Below are positions 23,100 through 31,667 of a DNA stretch of 35,943 nucleotides, in pieces. This DNA is from Bacteroidaceae bacterium (GTDB lineage: Bacteria; Bacteroidota; Bacteroidia; Bacteroidales; Bacteroidaceae), in assembly GCA_024680695.1 (NCBI GenBank), contig JAILBW010000088.1:1-35943 (forward strand). The letters run 5' to 3'. A program made the translations under genes and the position numbers. Under the pieces are notes generated by a model that ran no database searches, was not told the DNA's origin, and saw only the letters and a program-made list of their open reading frames with translations. The number at the start of each line of letters is the position of its first letter. Positions within the stretch are counted from its first letter, which is position 1.

Positions 23100-23837
23100 A
23101 TGAATTATGAACCGACAGATTTACGCCCGCTACTCGATGTGCACACCCATACTATAGCCTCGGGCCACGCATACAACACGCTGTTCGAAATGGTTGCAGC
23201 AGCACGCGAAAAAGGACTGCAAGTACTGGGTGTCACCGAACACGGCCCAAGCATTCCAGGAACATGTTCGCTATTGTATTTCAAAAATATGCACATCATC
23301 CCACGCAGGATGGACGGACTTCGCCTGCTGCTGGGCAGCGAGATAAACATCCTGGACACACAGGGCACACTCGACATGGACGAGGCTTACATCGACCGAC
23401 TCGACCTGCGCATCGCCGGCATTCACTCCATCTGCTGGCAGGGAGGTACGCGCACGCAGAACACTGACGGTATGATTGCCGCCATCGAGCATCCCAAGAT
23501 GCACATCATCAGCCACCCTGCCGACGGCACTGCCGAACTGGACTTCGAGGCACTGGTACTGGCTGCCAAGAGGGCACACACTCTGCTCGAAGTGAACAAC
23601 CACTCGCTGGCACCAATCCGCCACTTCACGAAAGCAAGGGAGAACAACCTCGAACTGTTGCGTCAGTGCAAGCGTCACGATGTGCCCCTCATTCTGGGCA
23701 GCGACGCACACATCACCTTCCAGATTGCCCAATACGATCGCGTATTGGAGTTGGTGCACGAAGTGCAATTCCCCACAGAGCTGATCATGAACTATTGGCC
23801 AGAGCAGTTCTTCGACTATCTGGACATCTCCCGTTAA
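23100..23837 (+). CDS. PHP-domain phosphatase, YcdX-like
   Basis: 245 residues, the normal length for YcdX-type PHP hydrolases. Metal-binding signatures: DVHTHTIASGHAY (His15, His17), VTEHGPSIPG, GIHSICWQG-like segment, HPKMHIISHPADG, and LGSDAHITFQI near the end. The fold is a trinuclear-metal phosphoesterase; substrate unproven. A TTG at 23091 is in frame, but ATG 23100 is preferred. The start lies in an ATTATGAATTATGAA repeat. GH20 follows after 31 nt on the same strand and may be co-transcribed. Confidence 0.92.
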   Translation: MNYEPTDLRPLLDVHTHTIASGHAYNTLFEMVAAAREKGLQVLGVTEHGPSIPGTCSLLYFKNMHIIPRRMDGLRLLLGSEINILDTQGTLDMDEAYIDRLDLRIAGIHSICWQGGTRTQNTDGMIAAIEHPKMHIISHPADGTAELDFEALVLAAKRAHTLLEVNNHSLAPIRHFTKARENNLELLRQCKRHDVPLILGSDAHITFQIAQYDRVLELVHEVQFPTELIMNYWPEQFFDYLDISR

Positions 23838-23868
23838 TCCGCACCTTCATAAACAAACGTCCGCCATC

Positions 23869-25350
23869 ATGAAACTGAGGAAACTGTCTGTCTTGCTTTG
23901 CGTCGCACTCGGTTGCACCTTAGCAGTCCACGCACAAAAAGTGGCAATCCACCCCACACCCGTCCAGTGCGAAATCTCTGAAACGAAATGGGTTCCGCTG
24001 AACAATGTTGTCATCGCATCATCCGACAAGAACGCACAGGAATGGGCCGCCAGACATCTGAAACAATGGTACGGCAAGGAGGCTCCAAAAGTCGTGGAAC
24101 TGCAACAAAGTACCGAAGCAATGGGCGACGAGGAATACGAGCTGAAGGCAGACGAAAGCGGAATAAGGATAAAGGCCAAATCACTTCAGGGCGTTCGCTA
24201 TGCCCTCTATACCCTCCGACAAGCAGCCATCCCCCAGCGAGGGACACTGAAGGTGGAGGGATGGATGGTGCCAGAGTGTACCATCAAGGACAGGCCTGGG
24301 CTTACCTTCCGAGGCATCCACATCTGTTGGTTCCACGAGACAGAGGTATGGGAAGTGGAACGCCTCATACGCATGGCGGCCTACTACAAGTTGAACTATG
24401 CAGTCGTGGAACCGTGGGGGACATTCCGAAGCAAGGTTGCGCCTTGGTATGGTTGGCCCGACGGCACAATGACCCAGCGGGAGATAAAGCGTCTCAAACG
24501 CATTGCCGATGACCTGGGCATCACCCTGATTCCTCAAATCAATGTATTCGGACATGCCACGGCCTCGAGGGGTGGAGCAGGAAAACACTCCACGCTGGAA
24601 TTCAATCCGAAATACCAGCCGCTTTTCGAACCGCTCAACGGATGGAACTGGTGCCTGTCGAACCCAGAGACACGAAAGGTTCTGACTCGCCTTATCGCCG
24701 AACTGCACGAAGCGTTTGGCAACCCGCCCTATTTTCACATCGGAGGCGACGAGGCCATGCCGCCATCATGTCCCCAATGTACGGATCGCCCTTATTCCGA
24801 CTTGTTTCTGGAGCACATCAAGGCGATGAACGACGTCATCGTAGCTCGCGGGGCACGCACAATGATGTGGCACGACATGCTGCTGCAGAGAGGCGACGAA
24901 CGATGGCAGGGCTTCTATGCCAACGGATCGCCCGAGACGGCAGAAGGATTCCGCCAGTTCCCGCGCAACATCATCATCTGCGACTGGTTCTACGACGAAG
25001 CGAAAAAGGACTACCCCACTTTGGACTACTTCAAGCAGCTAGGCTTCCCCGTGCTCACATGCCCATGGCACAACTGGAATGGCACCATCGCGCAGGGGCG
25101 CCATGCCCATAAGTCGGGAATCAATGGCATCCTGGGCACACTTTGGCACCATCACTTCGGCAACAATCTGATAAACATCTTTTTCACACTCGCGAATGCT
25201 GCGTGGAATGCAGACAGTCCGTTCAGGCTCACCGAAGGAAGCGTGCAGACACACCTGCGACAGATTGGCTGGGACATGAAAACGAAGAACCCCAGACATA
25301 CGGGCACATTCTACGACGAGATACCTCCAGAACCGTTCCTCAACAACTGA
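23869..25350 (+). CDS. exported GH20-family beta-N-acetylhexosaminidase
   Basis: 493 residues with a signal peptide (MKLRKLSVLLCVALGCTLAVHA/QK). An N-terminal GH20b-like alpha/beta domain (about 25-140) is followed by the GH20 barrel: GLTFRGIHICWFHE, INVFGHATAS, and the catalytic Asp294-Glu295 pair in FHIGGDEAMPP, with the conserved tryptophans of the sugar pocket (MMWHDM, CPWHNWNGT). Such enzymes release terminal GlcNAc or GalNAc from host or bacterial glycans by the substrate-assisted mechanism; exact linkage unknown. Not next to a SusC/SusD pair, so not in an obvious polysaccharide-utilisation locus. Confidence 0.9.
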   Translation: MKLRKLSVLLCVALGCTLAVHAQKVAIHPTPVQCEISETKWVPLNNVVIASSDKNAQEWAARHLKQWYGKEAPKVVELQQSTEAMGDEEYELKADESGIRIKAKSLQGVRYALYTLRQAAIPQRGTLKVEGWMVPECTIKDRPGLTFRGIHICWFHETEVWEVERLIRMAAYYKLNYAVVEPWGTFRSKVAPWYGWPDGTMTQREIKRLKRIADDLGITLIPQINVFGHATASRGGAGKHSTLEFNPKYQPLFEPLNGWNWCLSNPETRKVLTRLIAELHEAFGNPPYFHIGGDEAMPPSCPQCTDRPYSDLFLEHIKAMNDVIVARGARTMMWHDMLLQRGDERWQGFYANGSPETAEGFRQFPRNIIICDWFYDEAKKDYPTLDYFKQLGFPVLTCPWHNWNGTIAQGRHAHKSGINGILGTLWHHHFGNNLINIFFTLANAAWNADSPFRLTEGSVQTHLRQIGWDMKTKNPRHTGTFYDEIPPEPFLNN

Positions 25351-25427
25351 CAGGAGAAGGATTGACAACCAACCGACATCCGGTAAGCAGTTTATCAACA
25401 AGGAACATCATACCATACTCGGAAACA

Positions 25428-25706
25428 ATGAAAACCACACGACTTACGCGATGCGACAACTACTGGCAGGCCCATCTGCTGAAAGGCGCACTCGAGAGCG
25501 CCGGCATCGCCTGTGCACTGCACAACGAGTTCAACCTCTATAGTATCGGTATTGCAAACGGCATCTCAGGCGTGGACGTTCTTGTTTATGAAGATGACTT
25601 AGAGCGAGCGCGCGTCTTGTTGGAAGAGTTCACGAAGCATCAGGCCGAAATGCCCGATGACGATGAAGAACTACCGTGGAACGAATCCGGAAATCCAGAG
25701 GAATAA
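25428..25706 (+). CDS. DUF2007-family small protein
   Basis: 92 residues starting at ATG 25428 (MKTTRLTRCDNYWQAHLLKG). The pattern (transfer of 'one chain to another' type: QAHLLKGALESAGIACALHN ... GVDVLVYEDDLERARVLLEE) is that of DUF2007 / PF09413 proteins, sometimes called putative signal-transducing proteins; function unknown. The tail is acidic (MPDDDEELPWNE). It follows GH20 by 77 nt on the same strand. Confidence 0.85.
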   Translation: MKTTRLTRCDNYWQAHLLKGALESAGIACALHNEFNLYSIGIANGISGVDVLVYEDDLERARVLLEEFTKHQAEMPDDDEELPWNESGNPEE

Positions 25707-25767
25707 GGGCCGCCCATGCCATATTGTATGTATGGCGAACCTTGCAATTAAATCAAGAACTTAGAAA

Positions 25768-26370
25768 CTATCCATAGTATTCGTCGAACAGCCGGCGAAG
25801 GAGGATTTCGTCGTCCATCATCGTGCGCAGTTGTTCGAGACGGGCGGCGTTGGGCGAATCGTCAAACCACAGATGAAGGTAGCCGCCACGCCCATATTTT
25901 TCGTGGAGATGGGTCAGCATGCGGCGATAGTGCTCCTCGCGATCCAACGCAGGATAATGGTCGAGGCCGTACTGGACGGTGCGACGGATGATGGTTACCG
26001 GGTCAATGAAGCGGTCGGCTTCGGCCACGATGCACCCATAAATGGTGCGTGGTGCATGAGCGGCCGAAGCGCGATGGTCCTCAGCCGCATCGGCCATCAC
26101 GTCGATTTCGGCATCCGAAAACCACTCGCGCAACCGCTTGTCCTCGCGAATGATGCGTGCCGATACTTCGTGATGATGTTCACGTCCCTCGCAGAGCCCT
26201 GTATCATGATAGGCAGCGATAGCATACACCATGTCCTTATTGACATCAAGTTCTTCAGCAAGTTCCATGCTCTGGCGGATGACCATCAATACATGGTCGC
26301 GCCGGTGTGCAGGGTCAAAATGGTCGTAGCGAGGAATTATCTCCTGCTCAATGTATTGGTGTAGCGACAT
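25768..26370 (-). CDS. HD-domain phosphohydrolase
   Basis: 200 residues with a canonical HD set: AHRRDHV (His22, His26), AAYHDTGL (His55-Asp56), EDHRAS (about 97-99) and AEADRF (Asp119). The HHHEVS segment after the HD pair also fits. Soluble; substrate unknown, probably a nucleotide or phosphoester. Not closely related to the RelA-like HD protein at 21959. Convergent with the DUF2007 gene; a weak GCCAT/ATGGC hairpin lies between them. Confidence 0.88.
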   Translation of the reverse strand: MSLHQYIEQEIIPRYDHFDPAHRRDHVLMVIRQSMELAEELDVNKDMVYAIAAYHDTGLCEGREHHHEVSARIIREDKRLREWFSDAEIDVMADAAEDHRASAAHAPRTIYGCIVAEADRFIDPVTIIRRTVQYGLDHYPALDREEHYRRMLTHLHEKYGRGGYLHLWFDDSPNAARLEQLRTMMDDEILLRRLFDEYYG

Positions 26371-26620
26371 GGAGAACTATTGATTCCAGTTCAAGATTTC
26401 AACGGGATAAATATGTTTGAGGCATGAACTAGCAACAATGTCGAGAAATGCACGTCCCCGATGTTGCAGAACTGCCCGCCAACAAGAGTATGTTCCTCAG
26501 GCAACCGAAAGGCGTTCTTCGGACGATAAGAGTACTTAACTCTAACGGCAAGGACACGTTCTTCCGACAGCAAAGGTTGAGAATACAGGAGATGGTGGCG
26601 GCACGTCTGCCACACATTGC
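26371..26620. other. gap between pfkA and the HD gene, possible gene remnant
   Basis: About 250 nt with no promoter. A plus-strand frame from 26448 (MHVPDVAELPANKSMFLRQ... to ...[12 protein letters not shown]) has protein-like composition but no start signal and runs antisense into pfkA. It could be the decayed end of a lost gene; I do not recognise it. Confidence 0.3.
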
Positions 26621-27598
26621 TCAGAGACTCAGCACTGCGAGCGCCTTGAGGACATCCTCCTTGAGAGGCTTATTGCTCTTAATGGCATTCGAAAAGGGCA
26701 CATAGACCACTTCATCGTTGCGGATGCCCATCATCACGTTGCGCTGCCCCTCGAGAAAGGCCTGTATGGCTGCCACGCCAAGACGGCTGGCAAGGATGCG
26801 GTCGCCGGCACTGGGACTGCCACCACGCTGCAGATGACCCAGGATGGAGACGCGCACGTCGTACTCGGGGTATTCTTTACGCACACGGTCGGCATAGTAC
26901 ATGGCACCGCACTTGGGACTCTCACTCACGAGTACGATGCTACTGTTCTTACTCTTGCGGATGCCACGCTTGATAAACTGCTCCAGCTGGTCGGCATCGG
27001 TATCGACCTCAGGGATGATAGCAGCCTCGGCACCAGCGGCAATGGCACTATTCTGCGCCAGGAAACCAGCATCGCGTCCCATCACTTCAACAAAAAAGAT
27101 ACGTTCGTGGCTGGTGGCTGTGTCGCGAATGCGGTCAACGCATTCCGTGATGGTGTTCAATGTGGTATCGTAGCCGATGGTGCTGTCGGTGCCGTTCAGA
27201 TCGTTGTCAATTGTGCCAGGTAACCCGATACAGGGCACGTCGAACTCCTCGGCGAAGATGCGCGCACCCGTCAGTGACCCATTGCCGCCGATGACCACAA
27301 GTCCATCGATGCCACGCTTCACCATATTGTCGTAGGCTCGTTGCCGCCCCTCGGGAGTCTCGAAATCACGGCTGCGGGCTGTCTTTAGGATGGTACCGCC
27401 CCGTTGAATGATATTACTCACGTTTTCGGTATGAAACTCAACGATCTCGTCGTTTATCAACCCTTCATAGCCACGATAGATAGCCATCACACGGATGTCA
27501 TTGGCAATGGCTGCACGCGTCACAGCACGTATCGCTGCATTCATTCCCGGAGCGTCGCCCCCACTGGTCAGCACGCCGATGCATTCAATTTTTCTCAT
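26621..27598 (-). CDS. pfkA: 6-phosphofructokinase
   Basis: Phosphorylates fructose 6-phosphate, the committed step of glycolysis. 325 residues with [18 protein letters not shown] (nucleotide loop), [12 protein letters not shown] (catalytic Asp131), [12 protein letters not shown] (substrate Arg) and [13 protein letters not shown]. The phosphate-donor signature reads GGNGS (104-108) where typical ATP enzymes have GGDGS; Asn106 occupies the position of the Mg-ATP-contacting Asp103 of the E. coli enzyme. The Gly after it still fits an ATP rather than a pyrophosphate donor. A -7 box TACCTTTG is at 27664-27671. Confidence 0.96.
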   Translation of the reverse strand: MRKIECIGVLTSGGDAPGMNAAIRAVTRAAIANDIRVMAIYRGYEGLINDEIVEFHTENVSNIIQRGGTILKTARSRDFETPEGRQRAYDNMVKRGIDGLVVIGGNGSLTGARIFAEEFDVPCIGLPGTIDNDLNGTDSTIGYDTTLNTITECVDRIRDTATSHERIFFVEVMGRDAGFLAQNSAIAAGAEAAIIPEVDTDADQLEQFIKRGIRKSKNSSIVLVSESPKCGAMYYADRVRKEYPEYDVRVSILGHLQRGGSPSAGDRILASRLGVAAIQAFLEGQRNVMMGIRNDEVVYVPFSNAIKSNKPLKEDVLKALAVLSL

Positions 27599-27663
27599 AT
27601 CCTAATATAAATATGTACACAAAAGATTCACAAAAAAGGCACATCGTCCCACTTTTTACAGTA

Positions 27664-27671
27664 CAAAGGTA
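27664..27671 (-). promoter_or_regulatory. -7 element of pfkA
   Basis: TACCTTTG on the minus strand, 66 nt before the ATG; no -33 box at the usual distance. Confidence 0.45.
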
Positions 27672-27745
27672 CAAATAAGGCAGGAGAGCATTATGAGTTT
27701 AACACAAATTAACACCATCAAAACAAAAAAATCAGTATAATTATG

Positions 27746-27753
27746 TATCTTTG
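27746..27753 (+). promoter_or_regulatory. -7 element of the 27808 gene
   Basis: TATCTTTG, 54 nt before the ATG; the -33 box is not evident. Confidence 0.45.
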
Positions 27754-27807
27754 CATACTGATTGACCAAAAACTATTCAACACAAAAAGGAAAAACGAAC
27801 GAGAAGT

Positions 27808-28137
27808 ATGCTACAGGGATTGAAGAATGACCTTTTCCTTTGGTGGTGGAGTTCCACAAAAAAGGTGAAGGGCGTCAAGGGATTAACGTTGATACGTCAA
27901 TACGTCACCTATGGAAAAGGCGTTACCGACTTGACGTGGAAACTCCGCTACAAGAACGGTCGCGGAAAGAAAGATACGGCACGCTACATCAGCGAGCGAG
28001 CAAACGACTGGAATCTCAGGTCCACCATTCGGCAGATCGAAAAAGAACGCCTGCCACTCGAAATTGAGGCAATTAAGGAATCCATCGCGAAGAGAAAACA
28101 GGCCGAACAAGCCGACAACAACAAAAAATCATTGTAA
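27808..28137 (+). CDS. hypothetical basic protein (109 aa)
   Basis: A basic, soluble protein starting MLQGLKNDLFLWWWSSTKKVK. The middle (TLIRQYVTYGKGVTDLTWKL) may form beta strands; the last 45 residues are a charged helix (RSTIRQIEKERLPLEIEAIKE). No domain is recognised. It is bounded by its own -7 element and by a strong hairpin that overlaps the rpsA promoter, which supports it as a single-gene unit. Confidence 0.65.
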   Translation: MLQGLKNDLFLWWWSSTKKVKGVKGLTLIRQYVTYGKGVTDLTWKLRYKNGRGKKDTARYISERANDWNLRSTIRQIEKERLPLEIEAIKESIAKRKQAEQADNNKKSL

Positions 28138-28154
28138 TACAATACATAAAGGAG

Positions 28155-28194
28155 AAAGAAAACGCGAAATGTTTGGACGTTTCGCGTTTTCTTT
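28155..28194 (+). terminator. 15-bp hairpin containing the rpsA -33 box
   Basis: AAAGAAAACGCGAAA (28155-28169) pairs perfectly with TTTCGCGTTTTCTTT (28180-28194) around a 10-nt loop (TGTTTGGACG). It lies 18 nt after the stop of the 27808 gene. The T-rich right arm could serve as the terminator tract. Confidence 0.7.
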
Positions 28195-28203
28195 ATATCT
28201 TTG
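28172..28203 (+). promoter_or_regulatory. promoter of rpsA
   Basis: TTTG (28172-28175), 20 nt, TATCTTTG (28196-28203); a full Bacteroidetes promoter. The -33 box is in the loop of the hairpin above and the -7 box begins 2 nt past its stem. Confidence 0.8.
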
Positions 28204-28267
28204 CACCCGATTTTTCAATTCAACATAAAGTCTCATTTTATTTAACCAATTTACAAAAACTATCTGT

Positions 28268-30061
28268 ATGGCAGATTTGAAGAACGTTGCACCGCTCGAA
28301 GACTTCGATTGGGAAGCCTATGCCAAGGGTGACAACAACACTGAAGTGAGCCGCGAGGCTCAGGAGGAAGCCTATGCCGGCTCCCTGAACAAGATCAATG
28401 ACTACGACGTAGTCGACGGTACGGTTATCGCGATGAACAAGCGCGAAGTAGTGGTGAACATCGGCTTCAAGAGCGATGGCATCATTCCCGCCAGCGAATT
28501 CCGCTACAATCCCGACCTGAAGGTAGGCGACACGGTGGAAGTGTACATCGAGAACCAGGAGGACAAGAAAGGGCAGTTGATCCTCTCGCACAAGAAAGCC
28601 CGCGCAAGCCGCTCATGGGACCGTGTGAACCAGGCAATGGAGAACGAAGAGATTGTGAAGGGCTTCGTGAAGTGTCGCACAAAGGGCGGTATGATTGTGG
28701 ACGTATTTGGCATCGAGGCATTCCTGCCTGGCAGCCAGATTGACGTGAAGCCCATTCGCGACTACGACATCTTTGTCGGCAAGACAATGGAGTTCCAGAT
28801 TGTCAAGATCAATCAGGAATACAAGAATGTGGTAGTAAGCCACAAGGCACTCATCGAGGCCGAACTGGAGAAGCAGAAGAAGGAAATCATCGGCCGTCTC
28901 GAGAAGGGACAGGTGCTCGAAGGCACCGTGAAGAACATCACCAGCTACGGTGTGTTCATCGACCTGGGAGGCGTAGATGGACTGATCCATATCACCGACC
29001 TCTCGTGGGGACGTGTAAGCGACCCGAAGGAGGTAGTAGAACTCGACCAGAAGATCAACGTGGTAATCCTCGACTTCGACAACGAGCGCAAGCGCATCGC
29101 ACTCGGTCTGAAGCAGCTCACTCCGCACCCCTGGGATGCTCTCGACGAGAATCTCAAGGTGGGCGACCACGTAAAGGGCAAGGTAGTGGTGATGGCCGAC
29201 TACGGCGCATTCATCGAGATTGCTCCGGGCATCGAAGGTCTCATCCACGTAAGCGAGATGTCATGGAGCCAGCATCTGCGTAGCGCACAGGACTTCATGA
29301 AGGTGGGCGACGAAGTGGAAGCTGTCATCCTGACACTTGACCGCGACGAGCGCAAGATGTCTTTGGGCATCAAGCAGCTCAAGGACGATCCCTGGGAGAA
29401 CATCGAGGAAAGATACCCTATCGGCAGCAAGCACACAGCCAAGGTGCGCAACTTCACGAACTTCGGCATCTTCGTGGAAATCGAGGAAGGCATCGACGGC
29501 CTCATCCACATCAGCGACCTCAGCTGGACCAAGAAGATCAAGCACCCGAGCGAGTTCACGCAGATTGGCGCCGAAATCGAGGTGTGCGTACTGGAGATCG
29601 ACAAGAACAACCGTCGCCTCTCCCTCGGACACAAGCAGCTGGAGGAGAATCCTTGGGACGTATTCGAAACTGTCTTCACACAGGATTCTATCCACGAGGG
29701 TACCATCATCGAAATGCTCGACAAGGGCGCAGTCATCCAGCTCGAGTACGGCGTGGAAGGCTTTGCGACTCCCAAGCACCTCGTTAAGGAGGATGGCAGC
29801 CAGGCTCAGCTGAACGAGAAACTGCAGTTCAAGGTGATTGAGTTCAACAAGGAGAGCCACCGCATCTTCCTCTCACACAGCCGCATCTACGAAGACGTAC
29901 AGCGCGCCGAGGCACGTGCCGAGAAGAAGAAGAGCACTCGCCCCGCCGGACAGAAGGAAGACGCTCCCGTCATCCAGAACCAAGCTGCAAGCACAACGCT
30001 TGGCGACATCGACGCACTGGCTGCACTGAAGGCAAAGATGCAGAGCGGAGACGCCGAATAA
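28268..30061 (+). CDS. rpsA: 30S ribosomal protein S1
   Basis: Binds mRNA and helps load it on the 30S subunit, which matters in Bacteroidetes where Shine-Dalgarno sites are rare. The 597-residue protein has six S1 (OB-fold) repeats after a short acidic N-terminus; repeats 3-6 carry clear signatures (GVFIDLGGVDGLIHITDLSW, GAFIEIAPGIEGLIHVSEMS, GIFVEIEEGIDGLIHISDLS, GAVIQLEYGVEGFATPKHLV). A charged tail (ARAEKKKSTRPAGQKED...) ends the protein. Single gene with strong promoter and terminator. Confidence 0.97.
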   Translation: MADLKNVAPLEDFDWEAYAKGDNNTEVSREAQEEAYAGSLNKINDYDVVDGTVIAMNKREVVVNIGFKSDGIIPASEFRYNPDLKVGDTVEVYIENQEDKKGQLILSHKKARASRSWDRVNQAMENEEIVKGFVKCRTKGGMIVDVFGIEAFLPGSQIDVKPIRDYDIFVGKTMEFQIVKINQEYKNVVVSHKALIEAELEKQKKEIIGRLEKGQVLEGTVKNITSYGVFIDLGGVDGLIHITDLSWGRVSDPKEVVELDQKINVVILDFDNERKRIALGLKQLTPHPWDALDENLKVGDHVKGKVVVMADYGAFIEIAPGIEGLIHVSEMSWSQHLRSAQDFMKVGDEVEAVILTLDRDERKMSLGIKQLKDDPWENIEERYPIGSKHTAKVRNFTNFGIFVEIEEGIDGLIHISDLSWTKKIKHPSEFTQIGAEIEVCVLEIDKNNRRLSLGHKQLEENPWDVFETVFTQDSIHEGTIIEMLDKGAVIQLEYGVEGFATPKHLVKEDGSQAQLNEKLQFKVIEFNKESHRIFLSHSRIYEDVQRAEARAEKKKSTRPAGQKEDAPVIQNQAASTTLGDIDALAALKAKMQSGDAE

Positions 30062-30093
30062 TCCCCAGACTTGCCAAGACAAGTACATACCTG

Positions 30094-30129
30094 AAATGGG
30101 TGGTCTCCACAAACAGAGACCACCCATTT
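30094..30129 (+). terminator. intrinsic terminator of rpsA
   Basis: AAATGGGTGGTCTC and GAGACCACCCATTT form a perfect 14-bp stem around an 8-nt loop, followed by TCTTTCCTTTTC; 32 nt after the rpsA stop. Confidence 0.88.
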
Positions 30130-30155
30130 TCTTTCCTTTTCAACAAACGACTCAC

Positions 30156-31073
30156 ATGGAAACCTTCAATATACACATTCTGGGATGCGGCAGCGCAAAA
30201 CCTTCGCTGCGCCACAACGCATCGTGCCAGGTAGTGGACATACGCGGAAAGCTCTACATGATCGATTGTGGAGAGGGTGCACAAGTCGGGTTCGCACGCC
30301 AGCGACTCAACATGACGCGCCTCGGGCACATCTTTATCAGCCACAACCACGGCGATCACGTTTTTGGCTTACCGGGCCTCATTAGTACCATGGGGCTGCT
30401 GGGACGTACGGCCGATCTGCATGTCCATGGGCCGCAGCAGGTGGAGGCGCTGCTGAACGTCGCACTACAAACCTACTGCCAAGGAATGGAATACGAGGTG
30501 CACTTCCACCCCATCGATACAACAAGACACCAGATCGTCTTCGAAGATCGCAGTATGGAGGTATGGAGCCTGCCGCTGAAGCATCGTGTGCCTTGTTGCG
30601 GATACCTGTTCCGCGAGAAAGCAGGACTGCCCCACATCCGGCGGGAGGTGATTGATGCATACGGGATACCCGTTTCGCAGATCAACAATATCAAGGCCGG
30701 AGCATCGTGGACACTCCCCGATGGGACCATCATACCCCACGAACTACTCACCACACCGCCCACGGCGACACGCTCCTATGCCTATTGCTCCGACACAGCC
30801 TACATGCCCGAGCTGGCAGCGCTTGTGCGCAAAACGAACCTGCTATACCACGAAGCGACGTATCCTGCTGAACTTGAACTACGCGCCGACGAGTACATGC
30901 ACAGCACTTCTCGACAGGCTGCCCGAACAGCCGCCGATGCTCATGTCGGGCAACTTTGCATAGGGCACTTCAGCGGAAGGATACAGGACGAAGAGGCGCA
31001 TCTGCGCGAGACACAGGAAACCTTCCAAAACACGGTGTTGGCACGCGAAGGAATGGTGATTTGCGTGAAATAG
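30156..31073 (+). CDS. rnz: ribonuclease Z
   Basis: Metallo-beta-lactamase-fold endonuclease that trims tRNA 3' ends. 305 residues with FNIHILGCGSAKPSLRHNAS (N-terminal strand and GCGSA loop), DCGEGAQ, the zinc motif SHNHGDHVFGLPGL (His63, His65, Asp67, His68), YCSDTAY with the bridging Asp, LLYHEATY, and the C-terminal His in CIGHFSGR. The ATG at 30156 is chosen because the longer frame begins inside the rpsA terminator. Only 26 nt separate hairpin and start, and no promoter is evident, so it may depend on rpsA read-through. Confidence 0.95.
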   Translation: METFNIHILGCGSAKPSLRHNASCQVVDIRGKLYMIDCGEGAQVGFARQRLNMTRLGHIFISHNHGDHVFGLPGLISTMGLLGRTADLHVHGPQQVEALLNVALQTYCQGMEYEVHFHPIDTTRHQIVFEDRSMEVWSLPLKHRVPCCGYLFREKAGLPHIRREVIDAYGIPVSQINNIKAGASWTLPDGTIIPHELLTTPPTATRSYAYCSDTAYMPELAALVRKTNLLYHEATYPAELELRADEYMHSTSRQAARTAADAHVGQLCIGHFSGRIQDEEAHLRETQETFQNTVLAREGMVICVK

Positions 31074-31135
31074 ACGGAAGAAAAACGCCAAAAGAAACAA
31101 AAACTGCCCCAAACACTCATTTTTTTAATAAAATA

Positions 31136-31167
31136 TTTGGCGCAATAAAATAAATAGCATAACTTTG
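31136..31167 (+). promoter_or_regulatory. promoter of the CTD-like secreted protein gene
   Basis: TTTG (31136-31139), 20 nt, TAACTTTG (31160-31167). Shares CATAACTTTGCGTTAGGAA with the promoter at 2792-2822. Confidence 0.8.
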
Positions 31168-31187
31168 CGTTAGGAAAGACCGAGAAT

Positions 31188-31490
31188 ATGAAGAAATTAT
31201 TCCTAATATCATTCGTCCTAACGTGGCTTGCCGCACCGGTAAGCGCGTTTACAGATGCCGAAAGCGAACCGATAGAGAACATTCTTTCGGGCATTGAGCT
31301 GACGGTAAACGGCACGACGGTGCACGTTACAGGTGCCAGCGGCGAGAGCATGGAAATCTTCAATCTTACCGGAGTGAAAGTCGCTACTATCACCATCGAC
31401 AGCACCGACAAATCCTTCACCCTCAATCTGCCAAAGGGATGCTATATCTTGAAGGTCGGCAAGGTGGTACGCAAGGTTTCCATCCGCTAA
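31188..31490 (+). CDS. small secreted protein resembling a free-standing T9SS-type C-terminal domain
   Basis: 100 residues: signal peptide (MKKLFLISFVLTWLAAPVSA/F), a short linker and one beta domain: VNGTTVHVTGASGESMEIFN, LTGVKVATITID, FTLNLPKGCYILKVGK and VVRKVSIR. The 'EIFNLTGVKV ... LPKGCYILKVG' pattern is that of the C-terminal sorting domain attached to large exported Bacteroidetes proteins, but here nothing is attached. It could be a remnant, a decoy or a small surface protein of its own; the strong promoter suggests it is expressed. Confidence 0.7.
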   Translation: MKKLFLISFVLTWLAAPVSAFTDAESEPIENILSGIELTVNGTTVHVTGASGESMEIFNLTGVKVATITIDSTDKSFTLNLPKGCYILKVGKVVRKVSIR

Positions 31491-31667
31491 CCTCTCCCCT
31501 CGACACATAATACTACATTTCTACATAGGGATAGCCGTGCGTCGGACAAGTGCGCGACATGAATTACGCGTATGTATTATATAATATGGTACGCGCGCGA
31601 GGGACGAAACCTATCCTCTGACCATTGACGTTTAAACCTTTCTCCGACGACATTGTCTTAAAAGAGT

